From Cololabis saira (lineage: Eukaryota; Chordata; Actinopteri; Beloniformes; Belonidae): a DNA stretch of 64,000 nucleotides. A program made the position numbers and the translations under genes. Shown in pieces: positions 24,683 to 37,200 of this stretch (within the stretch, counting starts at the first letter, position 1; every line of letters begins with the position of its first letter). The notes below the pieces were generated by a model that made no database searches, was not told the DNA's origin, and saw nothing but the letters and a program-made list of their open reading frames with translations. The stretch lies in contig NC_084601.1 in assembly GCF_033807715.1 (NCBI RefSeq), positions 14,966,690-15,030,689 on the forward strand, written 5' to 3'.

Positions 24683-27350
24683 GAGGTTCCTCTTCAAAGT
24701 ACAAGCAGTGATGAGCGATCTATAAAGGCCTCTTTAAAACTTTGGATGACTTTTTTTATTTTTGGAAGGAAGAGACAAAGCGCTGTATGTCTGTCGGCCT
24801 GTGGGGAAAAATGCTCCTCAAAATATCTTTGTCACGTAGTTACACTATGAATTAATATTCTGTGCCAGATGAATAGCGGTTTTTATTTGAAGACACTCTG
24901 GAGGCTTTAAATCTTTCATGCTGATCTTTTTGAGTAAAACCAAGCGAACAGGCTATTATCGGTGCTACCTATTCACAGTATTCCTTTGTTTTTCCATAGT
25001 TGTGGATTAGTTCTGATTATTTTCTGGGATCATGTCATATTCATGAGAGCAGTGAGGAAAAAACCCACCAATTTAAGGAGAGCATTAGTCTTTTGAGTAG
25101 AACAGATGTTTCACAAGAACACAGGCACATGCATTATTCATACAAAATAACTTCTATTTTTGTGGTTTGTGTACCTAATTCATCACATTCACATGGTTAA
25201 TAGGTTTAACAGATGCCTGTGTTGTGTTATTTCAGCAATTAATAAAATGAAAGGAAACAATGCTCTGAGGATGCATCCTTTTCTGCTGGCTTATCTGCTA
25301 ACCATATTCCTAAACATGGAATTATCTCAAGTCGGATGAAGATTGGAGACCGAGCTGGTTAAACTCTTCTTAGAAGTTTGCAGAGAGGAGTTGGAGCTTT
25401 GGGATCTTCATTAGATTTTCTCTTGCAAAGTTCCAATACATGTGTTTTGTAAATCCCTGCTTCTTGGTGCACTCTTAAATCAGAGTGCATGAGTTTAATC
25501 AATATAAACGGCCACATTGACCTCTCACAGCAGTGGATGTGTTAGTGTTAAGGCTTCAACAATTATTCTTTTAAGCCAGTTTGTTTTTCACAGCTCAAAG
25601 TTTTTATAATTTTTTTGGTTAAAAATCAGAACTGTGTCATCTACTGTATAGGGACAGCAGAGTATGGGAGAAGATACTTAAGAATAAGTGTTGATCGGTG
25701 TCTTTCTTCTCTATATATCTATTTATTTTGGGCCTCTCCTGGGTTTTAGTCCCATAACACACATTTGAAACTACTGAATTTGTTGTAGAAATAAAAACCT
25801 TTGTCGTGGACACTTTTTGCATCCTGGACACAAGGAAGAAAGCATATTTCTTCCAAAAGTGCTTTATTCCCCCTAAATAACAAAACTCTTCAGTGCTTCT
25901 TGAAATTGAACTTTCTAATAAACCGAAAGTTCAATTCTGCAAAATGTTGTTAAAACCTACCCTCTCTCCAATGGCTGTAAAGTGGGAAGCAAAACAAAAA
26001 CCCTTGTGTTCTTAAAATCAAATTGAACTGCTTCCCCATTCAATTAATGGAATTGGCTTTGAAATAAGTGTCCAGGGTCAGTTTGGTCAACACAAGAGAG
26101 CAGCAGCAGTTTGAAACCTTGAAGACTTGATGCAACAGTTGGTTTTGAGGATCACTTAGAACAGCAAAGGTTAATGTGGGATATCCTCTTTTGTTTTTTG
26201 TTTGGAAATTGTACTGAAAACAGAATGAGGCTTGAATGAGGCAGAATCTCTTTATTTGGTGTATTGCTGGAGGGGCATTTAGTCCTTATCTATATGAACA
26301 TATATTCTCTTTTATACATTTTAAAAATTTACCATAACATTTTGTGATTTGTCAATTGTAGTTCTTAGATATTTAACTAATCTGATTGAAATTGTTGTCT
26401 CTGTAATTTTGAGGTTATCTAGCTATAATCTTTCTTCTATGTGGAGGTTGTGGTGACAACAAGTTAATCAGACTCTCGTCTCACCTGCCAAATCACAAAT
26501 ATCTTCCAAACCCGTATAGAAACGACTTGATCAGCATCAGCATCTCCTTGTGTTAAGACTTTACTAGCACACCTCAGCTTGGTGCTGCGGTGGCTACATC
26601 CTAAATAGATGCAAGAACCATCTCGACTGGCTCTTTTCCTGGCAGAAGTGTAGTGAGCTCTCACAATCAGTGTCAGTGTTAATCAGAAATATGCTCAGTA
26701 CCAATAGGACAGCATGTACCATATCAGAGAAGAAAAACAGATTTTCTAGACTATATTTTCCTCTACCATCTGAGTAACACTGCAGTTTATGTGCTGTCTG
26801 TTAACATCAGAATATTTAATTGATGCATTAATTTTCCCCCCTAATGACTTCATTAGCTTCGCTGGTTATAGTCAATATATCACAATGAATACAGTAAAAC
26901 ATCAGGCAGTCTAAGCACTCTGCTAATTTCCTCCACTCTTCACTGACTGTAATCAGTGTCTGTGTCTTTATTTCATGCTGCAAAGTTGTGATCAATGCAA
27001 AATGAAAGTAAGGTGTAGCTATCTGTTTGATCACTTTGGTGCAAAGAGAGTATAACCTAACTTGTTTTCGGCAATGTTAATCTTTTTTTTTTTTTTTTTT
27101 TTCATGTTTTCTTATGTTTATCAACCTTTATTGCTAGCTGCTTGTAAATTTAATGTATCACCCTCTTGACTCCACAGCTGCTTTATGCTGAAAGACATGT
27201 GAAGTAACTATCATCCATTGGATGGTAGTGCAGTAAATACAGTGCACTAATTACATTTAAAATATGCCCTTTTAGAAGAAGTGTGTTTTTTCCATCTCCC
27301 CTTTTGCTGAAGATGTTTCATACCAATGTTGTGAACTTTTCCTCTTGTAG
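21976..27350. other. Region between putative first exon and first spliced tbc1d5 exon; no gene seen
   Basis: Probably tbc1d5 intron 1. No convincing coding frame on either strand. It includes an (AC)n run and homopolymer T tracts at about 23505-23522 and 27083-27102. Several AT-rich stretches (about 24290-24480, 24840-25260) look like possible conserved non-coding elements, but this cannot be judged without alignment. Confidence 0.5.
24626..24680. repeat. (AC)n microsatellite
   Basis: About 27 uninterrupted AC units. Confidence 0.97.
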
Positions 27351-27402
27351 AAATATCCTTTTCTTCTGGGACTCAACTGAGGAGGATCACAAGGCTGTGA
27401 CA
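27351..27402 (+). other. tbc1d5: Putative tbc1d5 5' UTR exon
   Basis: A 52-bp segment with a strong acceptor (pyrimidine-rich CTTTTCCTCTTGTAG) and a perfect donor (GTAAGT) lies 342 bp upstream of the first coding exon. It has no start codon that would extend the protein. Mammalian TBC1D5 also has non-coding first exons. Confidence 0.5.
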
Positions 27403-27772
27403 GTAAGTACGAAGACCAAAATGTTCAAATGTACCTAGTTAGAAGCAGATACAGTTTTCTGATTATAGTATTCAGGTTTTACCCATTCTATTATGTAAAT
27501 AGATGTGAAGTAAACTGAGAAAGAAGATGCCAGTGAGCAGAATGTCTGAAGGAGGATCATTTAGATGTGTGGGACAAGACTTTTTAAGGGTCAAAAACCC
27601 ATTAAAATTATTACATAAAATACAAAAACACTGGTTTGTAGTTCAGAGTATTTAATCATACTTACAGTATCATCTATTAGGTTTTATATGCCTGTTTTTG
27701 CTGCTTTCATTCATGTGTTTTTCTCTGAATCCTCTGCTCCGCAGTCTCTTCAGATCCAGCTGGGTCACAGTC

Positions 27773-27872
27773 ATGCAGCACCCCAATTTTGAGACTCGTC
27801 ACCCGCTCCAGACTGATGAGCAGCAGGAGACCGGCTTTGATCCGCTCCACAATTTCAACAAGAATCGCAGCA
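27773..27872 (+). CDS. tbc1d5: tbc1d5 coding exon 1
   Basis: The exon begins at 27745 (acceptor CTCCGCAG) with 28 bp of 5' UTR, then ATG. Encodes FETRHPLQTDEQQETGFDPL, residues 1-34. Donor GTACGT, phase 1; a nearby alternative GT at 27877 would break the downstream frame. Confidence 0.88.
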
Positions 27873-30800
27873 GTACGTCAGCTCTCACAGACAGCTTCCA
27901 GACCCGTCGCATGAATAAGACATTAGGCATCTTTGAAATGCACCCATATCATACAACCCCACACCAGACAGTGTTGGGATAATGTGAAAAATGCAGTCAT
28001 TGTTACATTCACATTGACATTTTTTCTTAACTGTAGACAGTATGAACGCAAGCAATTTCATTCAGTTTTCTTGTGAATATCATGTAATTTCTTAAAATTA
28101 ATTAGTTTTTGCATTTTAGCCCTGCACAACAGTCTACTTATTGATTTATAAGGAGGTGGGAAGTAAAAAAAAAAAAAGAAAAAAGAAAAACCAAAAAAAC
28201 ATTTTTATACTAGGCGATATCAATTAGTGGCAGTTTGTTACAATTTAAAGATGAGTAGTGTGTCAAAGAATTGATGAGAAAATCAAAGCATTTCTTTTTA
28301 AAGCAATGATACTTAGAGAAGGATTGGGAGAGATCTGTATAGTTCCCCTGTGCAGTATACAATATTAAACAATTTAAGGACTCTGGAAGAATTTCAGTGT
28401 GTGAATGGCCAGAAGCCTAAGCGGCAGCATACATGTATATTGCATCATTCATCAAAGACGTATAATTAACTTGGGAAACCTTTATCCACCACGGTGATAT
28501 GGAACTACATTTAGAAACGCCACTTAAAACCTAACTGTGCTATATTCACCCCTTATGTTGTGCTTTGTCCAGAGGAGGGCTGGGATGCATCTGGGAAACA
28601 CCATCACACAATAGAAAATGTCTCTTGTGATCTGACTAATAAGCATTTCACATTTTTGGGGAGAAGTAATAGGCACCATGTGCTGTGGACCAAAGGACCA
28701 TCCAGACTGTTGCAAGTCCAAAAGCCAAAGTCTGGGATGGCATAGGGTTGATTCAGTATACTTGGCCAAGGCCATTTACACTTCTGTGATGGCAACATTA
28801 CTGCAAAAAACTGTAGTGTGATGTCAGATGAACATATGCTTGATCAAGAAGGCGTCTTTTGCAGGGACGTCTATGCATTTTTCGGTAATATGATGCAAAA
28901 CCATTTTCTGCACATATAATGAAGGCGTGGCTGAGGAAGAAAGAAGGAACGAGTACTTTGGCCAGCCTGCAGCCCTGAACTGTCCGAATTTTCAAAATAA
29001 ATACAAAAAAACAAAAGCACCGGCAACAAGCCAGTACTGTAGCATTTTCATTGCTCCTCAGTGCCAGAGCAATGTTTTGTATGAAGGATGGACATAACAG
29101 TGATGCCCAAAAACTTAAAGGAGCCGTCTGTAAGAAATGGCCAAAACTGGTACTGCAGTCACTTTCAAAATATTGTTGAGCGGCGTGTACCCTCCCCCTC
29201 CTCCCCCCGACCAGAGGTTGCCAGGTAGGCTGCAGAATGCAGCAGGAACGTAGGCTGCCATGGCTGCGATAATTAGAGCCGAGCTGGCAACCCGGATGCC
29301 GAAACAATACTGACTTGGTGATTGGGAGATAGGTGGAGGGTGGAGCTTCAGAAACAATACTGACTTGGTGATTGGGAGATAGGTGGAGGGTGGAGCTTCA
29401 GAAACAATACTGACTTGGTGATTGGGAGATAGGTGGAGGGTGGAGCTTCAGAAACAATACTGACTTGGTGATTGGGAGATAGGTGGAGGGTGGAGCTTCA
29501 GGCCAAAACAAAAAATGACAACATAAACATCAGGTGAGGGCTGCAACTCCTCTTTTTAAACTGGAATATCCTGGCTTGAGTGCTGTTGTCAGTGACATAA
29601 GTATTTGAAATGAACATGATTTTTAAATGTCTGTTGACATATCGGGGTCATTTTATGATTCGTTTTATTATTGCTCTTACATACAGCTCCTTTAATTTGT
29701 GTATTAACAAATTAAATGAAGTTGACGAGAGAAAACACAAAAATAAAGACATAAAATATCTTCTATCTTTGTCAAAAAGTCAAAGTAAATCTCAATGCTA
29801 ATTACCTTTTTGTTATATATTTTTTTTTATTTTGTTGTTTAAATTTGCATTTTACATTTTCTCCCAAGTTCTTCTGCTTTGCAATTTTTAACACATTGCT
29901 CCTCTTTTCCTTTTTATTTTAAAGCTATTTTCTCCTTGCTGCTTCTTTTTACATTAAACACATTTTGTAGGCCTGAAGATTTAAAGTTAGTGAATAGACC
30001 TCTTGTCTTTATGGGCATTTAATAGGAAATAACACCAACAGACAAGTTGTGGAGTCTTTATAACTTGAAAATGAAGCCAAAAAATAAGTTAAAAAAATAA
30101 GAATTGACTGCGATGTGAGTCACAGACGTGGCAAGAAAAGCCAAGTTAAGTGTGTTTTTATGTTTACGTGTGAGTAAAAGAAAAGACTGTGGGCTGGCAT
30201 GTTGTGGAACTGATGAATATTCATCCTGATTGTCCCTGTGGAGTGATCTGCTCCTGTAACTAATGTTGATAGACAGCTCTTTGACTTGACTGCATGTTCA
30301 CCTGCAGGCCAAATTAGACGTATTACCAGCAATAAAGAGGATGAACAGTGTGGCGCTTTGCTTTCTGTCATCACTTTCTTTGCTTCTGGCCCTTTCTGCC
30401 CCACTGCACGGCTTGTAAAAGAAGCACAAAAATAACTGATGGGTCTTTTCAAGGGAGTTAAAAAGGCGTATTTTTTTTGTTTGTTGGTTCTCAATAAGGA
30501 TTACAGTTTTATTAATAGTCTCAGGAGTTTTAAGACAAACCCTCCCGTCCTTGTGCTAACATCTCCCCCTTGTGGTTGTGTGTGTTGTAATCAGGAGGAT
30601 CTCTGGACAGCAGCCCTTTCCCACAGCCGCAGTCAACCTTCTTCACATACAGGTAAGTTCCTGCGGAGTTTCTCCAGTGGGAATATGAGCTCTTGGCCCA
30701 GCTCACTGCTTCAACTTCTCAGTTTACTGCTGAACGACGGTTGGGAAAACCGTGCCCAATTTGGGATGAGAAGCTCATAAATCTCCTCATCTCCTCATCC

Positions 30801-31217
30801 TCCGGCTCCCCTCCCCTGTGCAGGAAAGAATGGGATGACTTGTTCCTCAACAGTAATTATCTGGCCAGGATCCGGCAGGCAGGCATCAACGGTCGGCTGA
30901 GAAGCAGCCGCTTTCGGAGCGTTTGTTGGAAGGTAACTGCCAAATTGATCAAGCAGGGCTGTTGGATTTGATTTGAAGGGTTTTTGGCTAGTTCCCTGTC
31001 ACAGAAGAGTGCAGTTCTTCAACTTGGTTTGATTTGATTTGATTTGATCTTTATTCATCTTGAACAAAACAATTTAAAACACATACATCAACAATAATGA
31101 TAAAGCACAACCAGTTTTGTTCAAGAAGGGACAGGAAGAAGCAAATGCTTATCTAGTCCGGCCCCTTCTTGCAATATAAGAGTATCCGATATATAAAAGA
31201 ATAATAGTAGCAATAAC

Positions 31218-31261
<44 letters not shown>

Positions 31262-34200
31262 TATACAGTGTATACCCTTCTTCTTGACATATAAAAGTAT
31301 GTCAATATAAAAGTAATAAAAAGACATGTGAATCAATAATAAAAGTAGCTAAAACGAAAGGCATCAAGCACAGTAGAGAAGGCAAAAAAGTAAATGAAAA
31401 AAAACAAAAACAATCACCATAATAAAAGTAGCTAAAAAAAGAAAGAAAAGCATCATGCACAGAAGAAAAAAAGACAATGAAAAAATAATAAAATAAAAAT
31501 CATGGTCATTATAACATCAATTGTTGGTAGTTCAGTATGAGAATCTGCTTATAACAGCGTTTGAATAGCCTGATGTTCTTGCAGACCTTCACACTTTCAT
31601 CAAGATTGTTCCAGAGTGTTATACCATACACTGAAATGCACATCTTTTTCAATGTAGTATGAGCCCTTGTCTGTTTAAATGAAATGGAAGCACAGGGTGT
31701 GGTAATTGTAGTAACTTCTGAAAGAGGACGTCTTGTTGAGATAAAAAGGACTTAATCTGTGTGTCGTGTCTGCAGTTGTACCTGGAGGCTTTGCCAGAAG
31801 ATAAGGGCCAGTGGATCAACAAGACCAAGGAGCTGCGGGCCCAGTATGAGAAGATCAAAGAGATGGTGAGGGCGATCCTCGGTGGCCTTTTCTTCAGTTT
31901 TGTGTGAGGAAGTCGTTACAAGGGCTGCGTTTCACCCAAACCGGTTCCTGTGCCGATTCAGCCAGTTCCTAATCAAGTCAATTCAGTCCTATTTAACCAG
32001 AAAAGGCACCACAGAGTGGGTGGAAATATATATTTGGCTGGTGTTAAGGTCAACCTGAACATTTAAGATTTCATAATTGTGTTTGAGGAAAATAAAAAGT
32101 CAAGAGGAAAAATCCAGGACAGATGAAAACCATTGTTCCTGTAATTTTTCCGGCCGGCTGTTGTGTACAGCAGCATTTATAAACTCAGACTGATGATGTT
32201 GTGATTTTTGGGCTTTTTTTGCCACGAAGAAGAAGCAAAACCTGTGATCTTTAAAGAGGCACTCACTCCTCCTTTTTTACAGAAAATCTATATATTCTGG
32301 GAGGAGATTTAGATTATATATAGTAACATGTTGATCTGGCTGAAGTGGTTGTTTTCTTTCTTTTTCTTTCATTGGTCACCTTATTATGTATTACAAGAGT
32401 TCCTAATAAAGTATCCAGTCGGTGTGTCTATATACAGCCAAACTTTAGTCGATTGACACAGTACTTTAGTGCCCACTCAGAAAGTAGATCATGTGACTGT
32501 TATAGTTGAACGGACACATGTTGTGATTCAGTTGCACAGTTTAGCCCTTGAGGTTTTGACTTAAAGGTTACAGATGTCAAAAATATGCTCACCCTTTTTG
32601 CCAAAGGCAGCATTTTGATTAGTGTGCGTTGTTTTGTGTTGCAGCACATCACGAACCCGCGGAAGGCTGCAGGCCAGCAGGACCTGGGGGTCAACAATCC
32701 TCTGTCCCAGGATGAAGGGGTGAGATAATGGCCAGTGTTATGTCCATCTTGTCTTTGTCATATTTTTCTAATGAAATGCGACCTTATTACAACCCCTTCA
32801 GACTCTGTTATTATAATTACAGACAAAGTCACATGCATATTTTTTGTAAGTAATTAAAAAGTCATTTATTTAAGCAATTACAAACGCATAACTCATCTAA
32901 TTTTTTTCCTTCTCACAGTTATTGGTTTTACACTTAGTCCATTATTGAATGATGGCACTTAGAAAGCCACACTAATAATGAAAGAGAGAGGCCTTCCCAA
33001 CTGCAGTACATTGAAAGCAGATAATAGATGTTTCACTACATGTTAATCAGTTCACTTTAATTCATATTGCCTCTTCATAGGTTTTTACTTTGTGCAGACC
33101 TGGTTGGCAGAATGTGTAAGATGTAAAGTCCTCTTCAAGGCAAGCAGGGAAATGTTAGAGCATATAAATCTATTTCTAGTAATGAATGAATATCGAGTCT
33201 CGTCCGCAGGGAGGCAATTCTTTTAAGCTGGAAATCAGCGGCTGCTTTTAAATTCAACTTATCTGGCTGAAGTATTGCCTCAGTAGCTGAGCTCTATTTT
33301 CTATTTTATTAGAGGCAAATGTCATAGTTGTTTTCAGTAAGTTGTGAAGTTGCCACGAAGGCTCGGATACACAAAACGCAGCTGCATTTCACCATAATGT
33401 TTGAGACCTCTGTGTCTGAGTGGGGAAATCTTTCGGCCTGATGTTTTTCCTTCATTATTTACTGATCAAAATAGCCATTCGTCATTCATAATTAACCAAA
33501 GCCTCTCAGTGTTCTGACCTTATTTTGCTTATTTTTCTTTCTCCTGGACCGTCCAGAGCCTGTGGAACAAGTTCTTCCAGGATAAAGAGCTGAAGGGGAT
33601 GATCAAGCAGGACGTGTTTAGAACGTATGCTTACTTTTGACGCTTAGTTTCATATGCTTGTTTTCTGCTTTCACCAGGAAGTAAGCCCCCGCTCTCTCTT
33701 CTTTTATATTTCTAAGATTCCCCGAGATCCGTTACTTTCAGGACGAGGACGTGAGGACCAAGCTGACGGACATTCTCTTCTGTTATGCCAGAGAAAATGA
33801 GCAATTACTGTATAAACAGGTAAGATTACACGTCGCCCCGAGCACTAAGTTATCTTTTTTACCCTGCTCTTCCTCGTTGACATGGCGCTTTTGCTAAATT
33901 TATGTCTGTATGGGTGTATAGATGCTGGTTCCCAATGAGCTCAGACAGAAGAACAAAATGCCTTCATCACCTAATCATTATCAGTGATAGGTGCCAATGA
34001 ATGAATAGATGGCATGTACAGCATCTCCTTTGTAAACTGGAAGTGGCACACGGTCAGGCAGTAGCTAACAATATCTAAATTAAAGCTGTCATAGTGAATT
34101 ACAAAGCTCATGTATCATTATCACGGTAAGGCTCAGCCCAAATGAACCGTGTTTTCTGCCTGGCCTTACCCTTAAACAACTCACAGTCTCATTGCTGCTG

Positions 34201-37200
34201 TATTTGTCCCTCTGCAGGGGATGCACGAGTTGCTGGCCCCCATTGTATTTGTGTTGCACTGTGACCATCAAGCCTTCCAGCATGCCAGTGAGACAACCAG
34301 CCCCAGGTCAGTTTGGATTCACTGGAAATAAACTGTTACCCTTTACATCTGCAGCTCTGAAGTCACTTTCTCATTGGTATTTGGGGAAAAAATGTAATTC
34401 AGGGTGTCTCTTTTTCTGCAGTGAGGACATGAAATGTATGTTGAACCCAGTTTACCTTGAACATGATGCCTAGTGAGTACAACAAATAAACTTTCTTTTT
34501 GACCATCTTAATCTAGCAAGATATTGCTTTTGTTTACTGGTCCTGCATCTCCTTATGTCTTCCTGTCGCTCATTCTCCACGTAGTGCCATGTTCTCACAG
34601 CTGATGGAGACGGCAGAGCCGTGGTTCTCCAGCTTTGAGAGGGAAGTGAGGAGGGTGAGTTTAATTTTTTAAATCACTCTAGCTGGTGCAAAGTATTGAC
34701 GGATTGTGTTGCATAACATATCCAACAGAAAGTAATAATCCTGAAGCTTTCACTTCTGCTTGATTTGATGACACTGAACCGGTTTCCATGGTAGCAAAAA
34801 GTGCAGTTTAACTAGCAAATGCATGTTGAGCAGCTGCATTGTCAGAAATACAACATTTGGATGCCTTTAATTTCAATTATCATTGGAAGAAAATGATGAG
34901 TTTTCTGCAGCTTAAAAGAGTTTAATAATTACTGCATGCGTCTCATGAATCCTTCCTGCTCAGGTAAGCAGTTTGACAATGGCAGACTCAACCACAAACA
35001 ATAAAAAGTACTATTTAGGAAGTGTTTATTCCCTGTTGCAAAAATTTAAAGAAAAAGAAAGTCAACACTCAATTATATGATGAACAATCAATAGCTAAAT
35101 GCCAGATACCGTCAAACATTGTTCACAGTGAGACGGCAGCATACCCTCCCGGGAGGGGACGGTTGTTCCTTTTAAACATTTATTGATTTTCATCAGTCAG
35201 GTGGACACACACACAGTTTTATGTAATAAATATGTCAGTTACATAAATCATCTGCTCTCCCAGGGTAAGGAAGAGATGCTCACCAGCATCCCCTTCGCTC
35301 GGCCCCAGGATTCAGGGCCATCTGTTGCCATAGTGACCAAAGTCAACCGTGTCCAGGACCAGGTGGTGAAGAAGCATGACGTAGAATTGCATATGCACCT
35401 CAACCGGCTGGAGATCGCCCCCCAAATCTACGGCATGTCAGTATTTTGCTCCTCCAGCTGGTCTGGTTCTCGTTGACGCTCGGCGTCATACAGGTGCAGT
35501 CACCCTGTTTGTTTGTGTTTTCAGCCGGTGGGTTCGCCTGCTCTTCGGTCGGGAGTTTCCTCTTCAGGATCTTCTCGTAGTGTGGGATGCGTTATTCGCT
35601 GACAGCATCACTTTGGACCTGGTGGACTACGTCTTTGTAGCCATGCTCCTCTACATTCGAGACGCTTGTACGATCCTTACATTACTTAAGTGACCCAATA
35701 CTGTCTGCCACTGGCTCTTGTTTGAACTGTACCTGCTACATTCAGAAGTAACGCCTAACTCTTTTAGTTAGGTTTCTGCCTCAATTTATCAAATTAGGTC
35801 ATATTGCTTAGAATAGATTGTAGTAGATATATTTTTCATACATTTCGGTAGGATTGTGGTTTAAGCTCTAATGTGTGTTTAACTTTATGTGGAACTCTAA
35901 CAGGAGAGTTTCTAAGTTTCACATTTCCACCGAACATTTGCAGCTCTGAAGTGTAGTTGCAGCTAATGAGCTCATCAGATTTACTTTTTGGAAGAGATGC
36001 AGGCTGAGAATAAAGACTTGTTTATAGACCACAGAGGTTGTAATTGCAGTTTGAATGATCTGAATTTGATTCTAATAGATTTCGACCTCCAAAAGCACAC
36101 GTTAATCACATTTACTATGGTCATATGATTGTTATTTCTGTCTCTTTTTCAGTAATCGCGAGTAACTTCCAGACCTGCTTGGGCTTGCTAATGCACTACC
36201 CTCCAGTAGGGGACATCAATGCTTTGCTGCAAAAGGCTCTTTTCCTCCGAGATCCCAAAGTAAGCTGATATAATAGTGAGATGTCTTGCTCTTCAGTGTG
36301 CTTGAACCTCTGGGTTGGGTATAAAATGACTTTCATTTCGCCAGGTTAAAAGGGATGTAAAACAAGGGAAGCAATGATGAAATAAAACTGTAAGGAGCAT
36401 GGTAGGAGTTGGCTGTGCCTACGCTTGCTTCTGTAGTCAGTTCTTACTGCCGAGGAAATGGGACACTTAAGGAAGCAAACACCCACATGTAAAGCAGTGG
36501 GTTGAAATCATTGAGTGAGAGTCACATTGAATAAACCAAAAAGAAAATATATCTTATAATACTGCTACACTGTATGCAGCGATGAGGTGTTGAAATTGTC
36601 AGTTTCTCCCACTTGAGTGGTTTTATAAAAAATGACCACAAGGCACTTACAATTGTAGTTAGTGAGATAGAGATACACTGCATAGTATATAAGGAGCCAA
36701 AGATGGTTGTTGACTTTAGTTACCTTGTTATAAACAAGAAATGACAAACTTGCATTGAGAATCAATTTGTCAGCTATCAAGGAAACTGCAGTTTTCTATA
36801 GATAAAAGTATACTGTAGCGTGCAATAGTCTTATGCACCCACCAATCTTTTTTTTTTTCTCTACAAGACATCCATTATTTATTTTCAAGTCTCTTTAAAG
36901 GGAGATACTCACAAACTCAGTGGCGTTGCCATGATATTTTCTGTGCAGTTCTCCAGTGTGCATGTCTTCTGAGACGGTTTAATGCCACAACATGGGGGTG
37001 TATGTATCGATGGTAATCATGCAAAAGCACAAGTAAGACTGGAATAATGCGAGTGCAGACCGGCGGAGGAAGTGGAGGGAGGAGTCAGTCGTTCCTGAGC
37101 ATGTCACAGTACAAGTCGGCTAGCGTAAGTGTGCTGAGTTACAATAGAAAACACAGGAACCTGGTGGTTTTACACCAAACTTGAATATGAGCTAGTTATT

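Noticed and set aside
27875..27982. Longer tbc1d5 exon 1 using the frame to 27982
   Set aside because: It ends in unrelated sequence, while splicing at 27872 joins to the conserved SLDSS segment.
28798..29357. - strand frames of 169 and 80 codons
   Set aside because: They are antisense to a decayed transposase and cross the 50-bp tandem repeat.
35437..35476. Extension of tbc1d5 exon 11 to the stop at 35474
   Set aside because: The GTCAGT donor at 35437 and the next exon restore the conserved TBC sequence, so the extension is intron.
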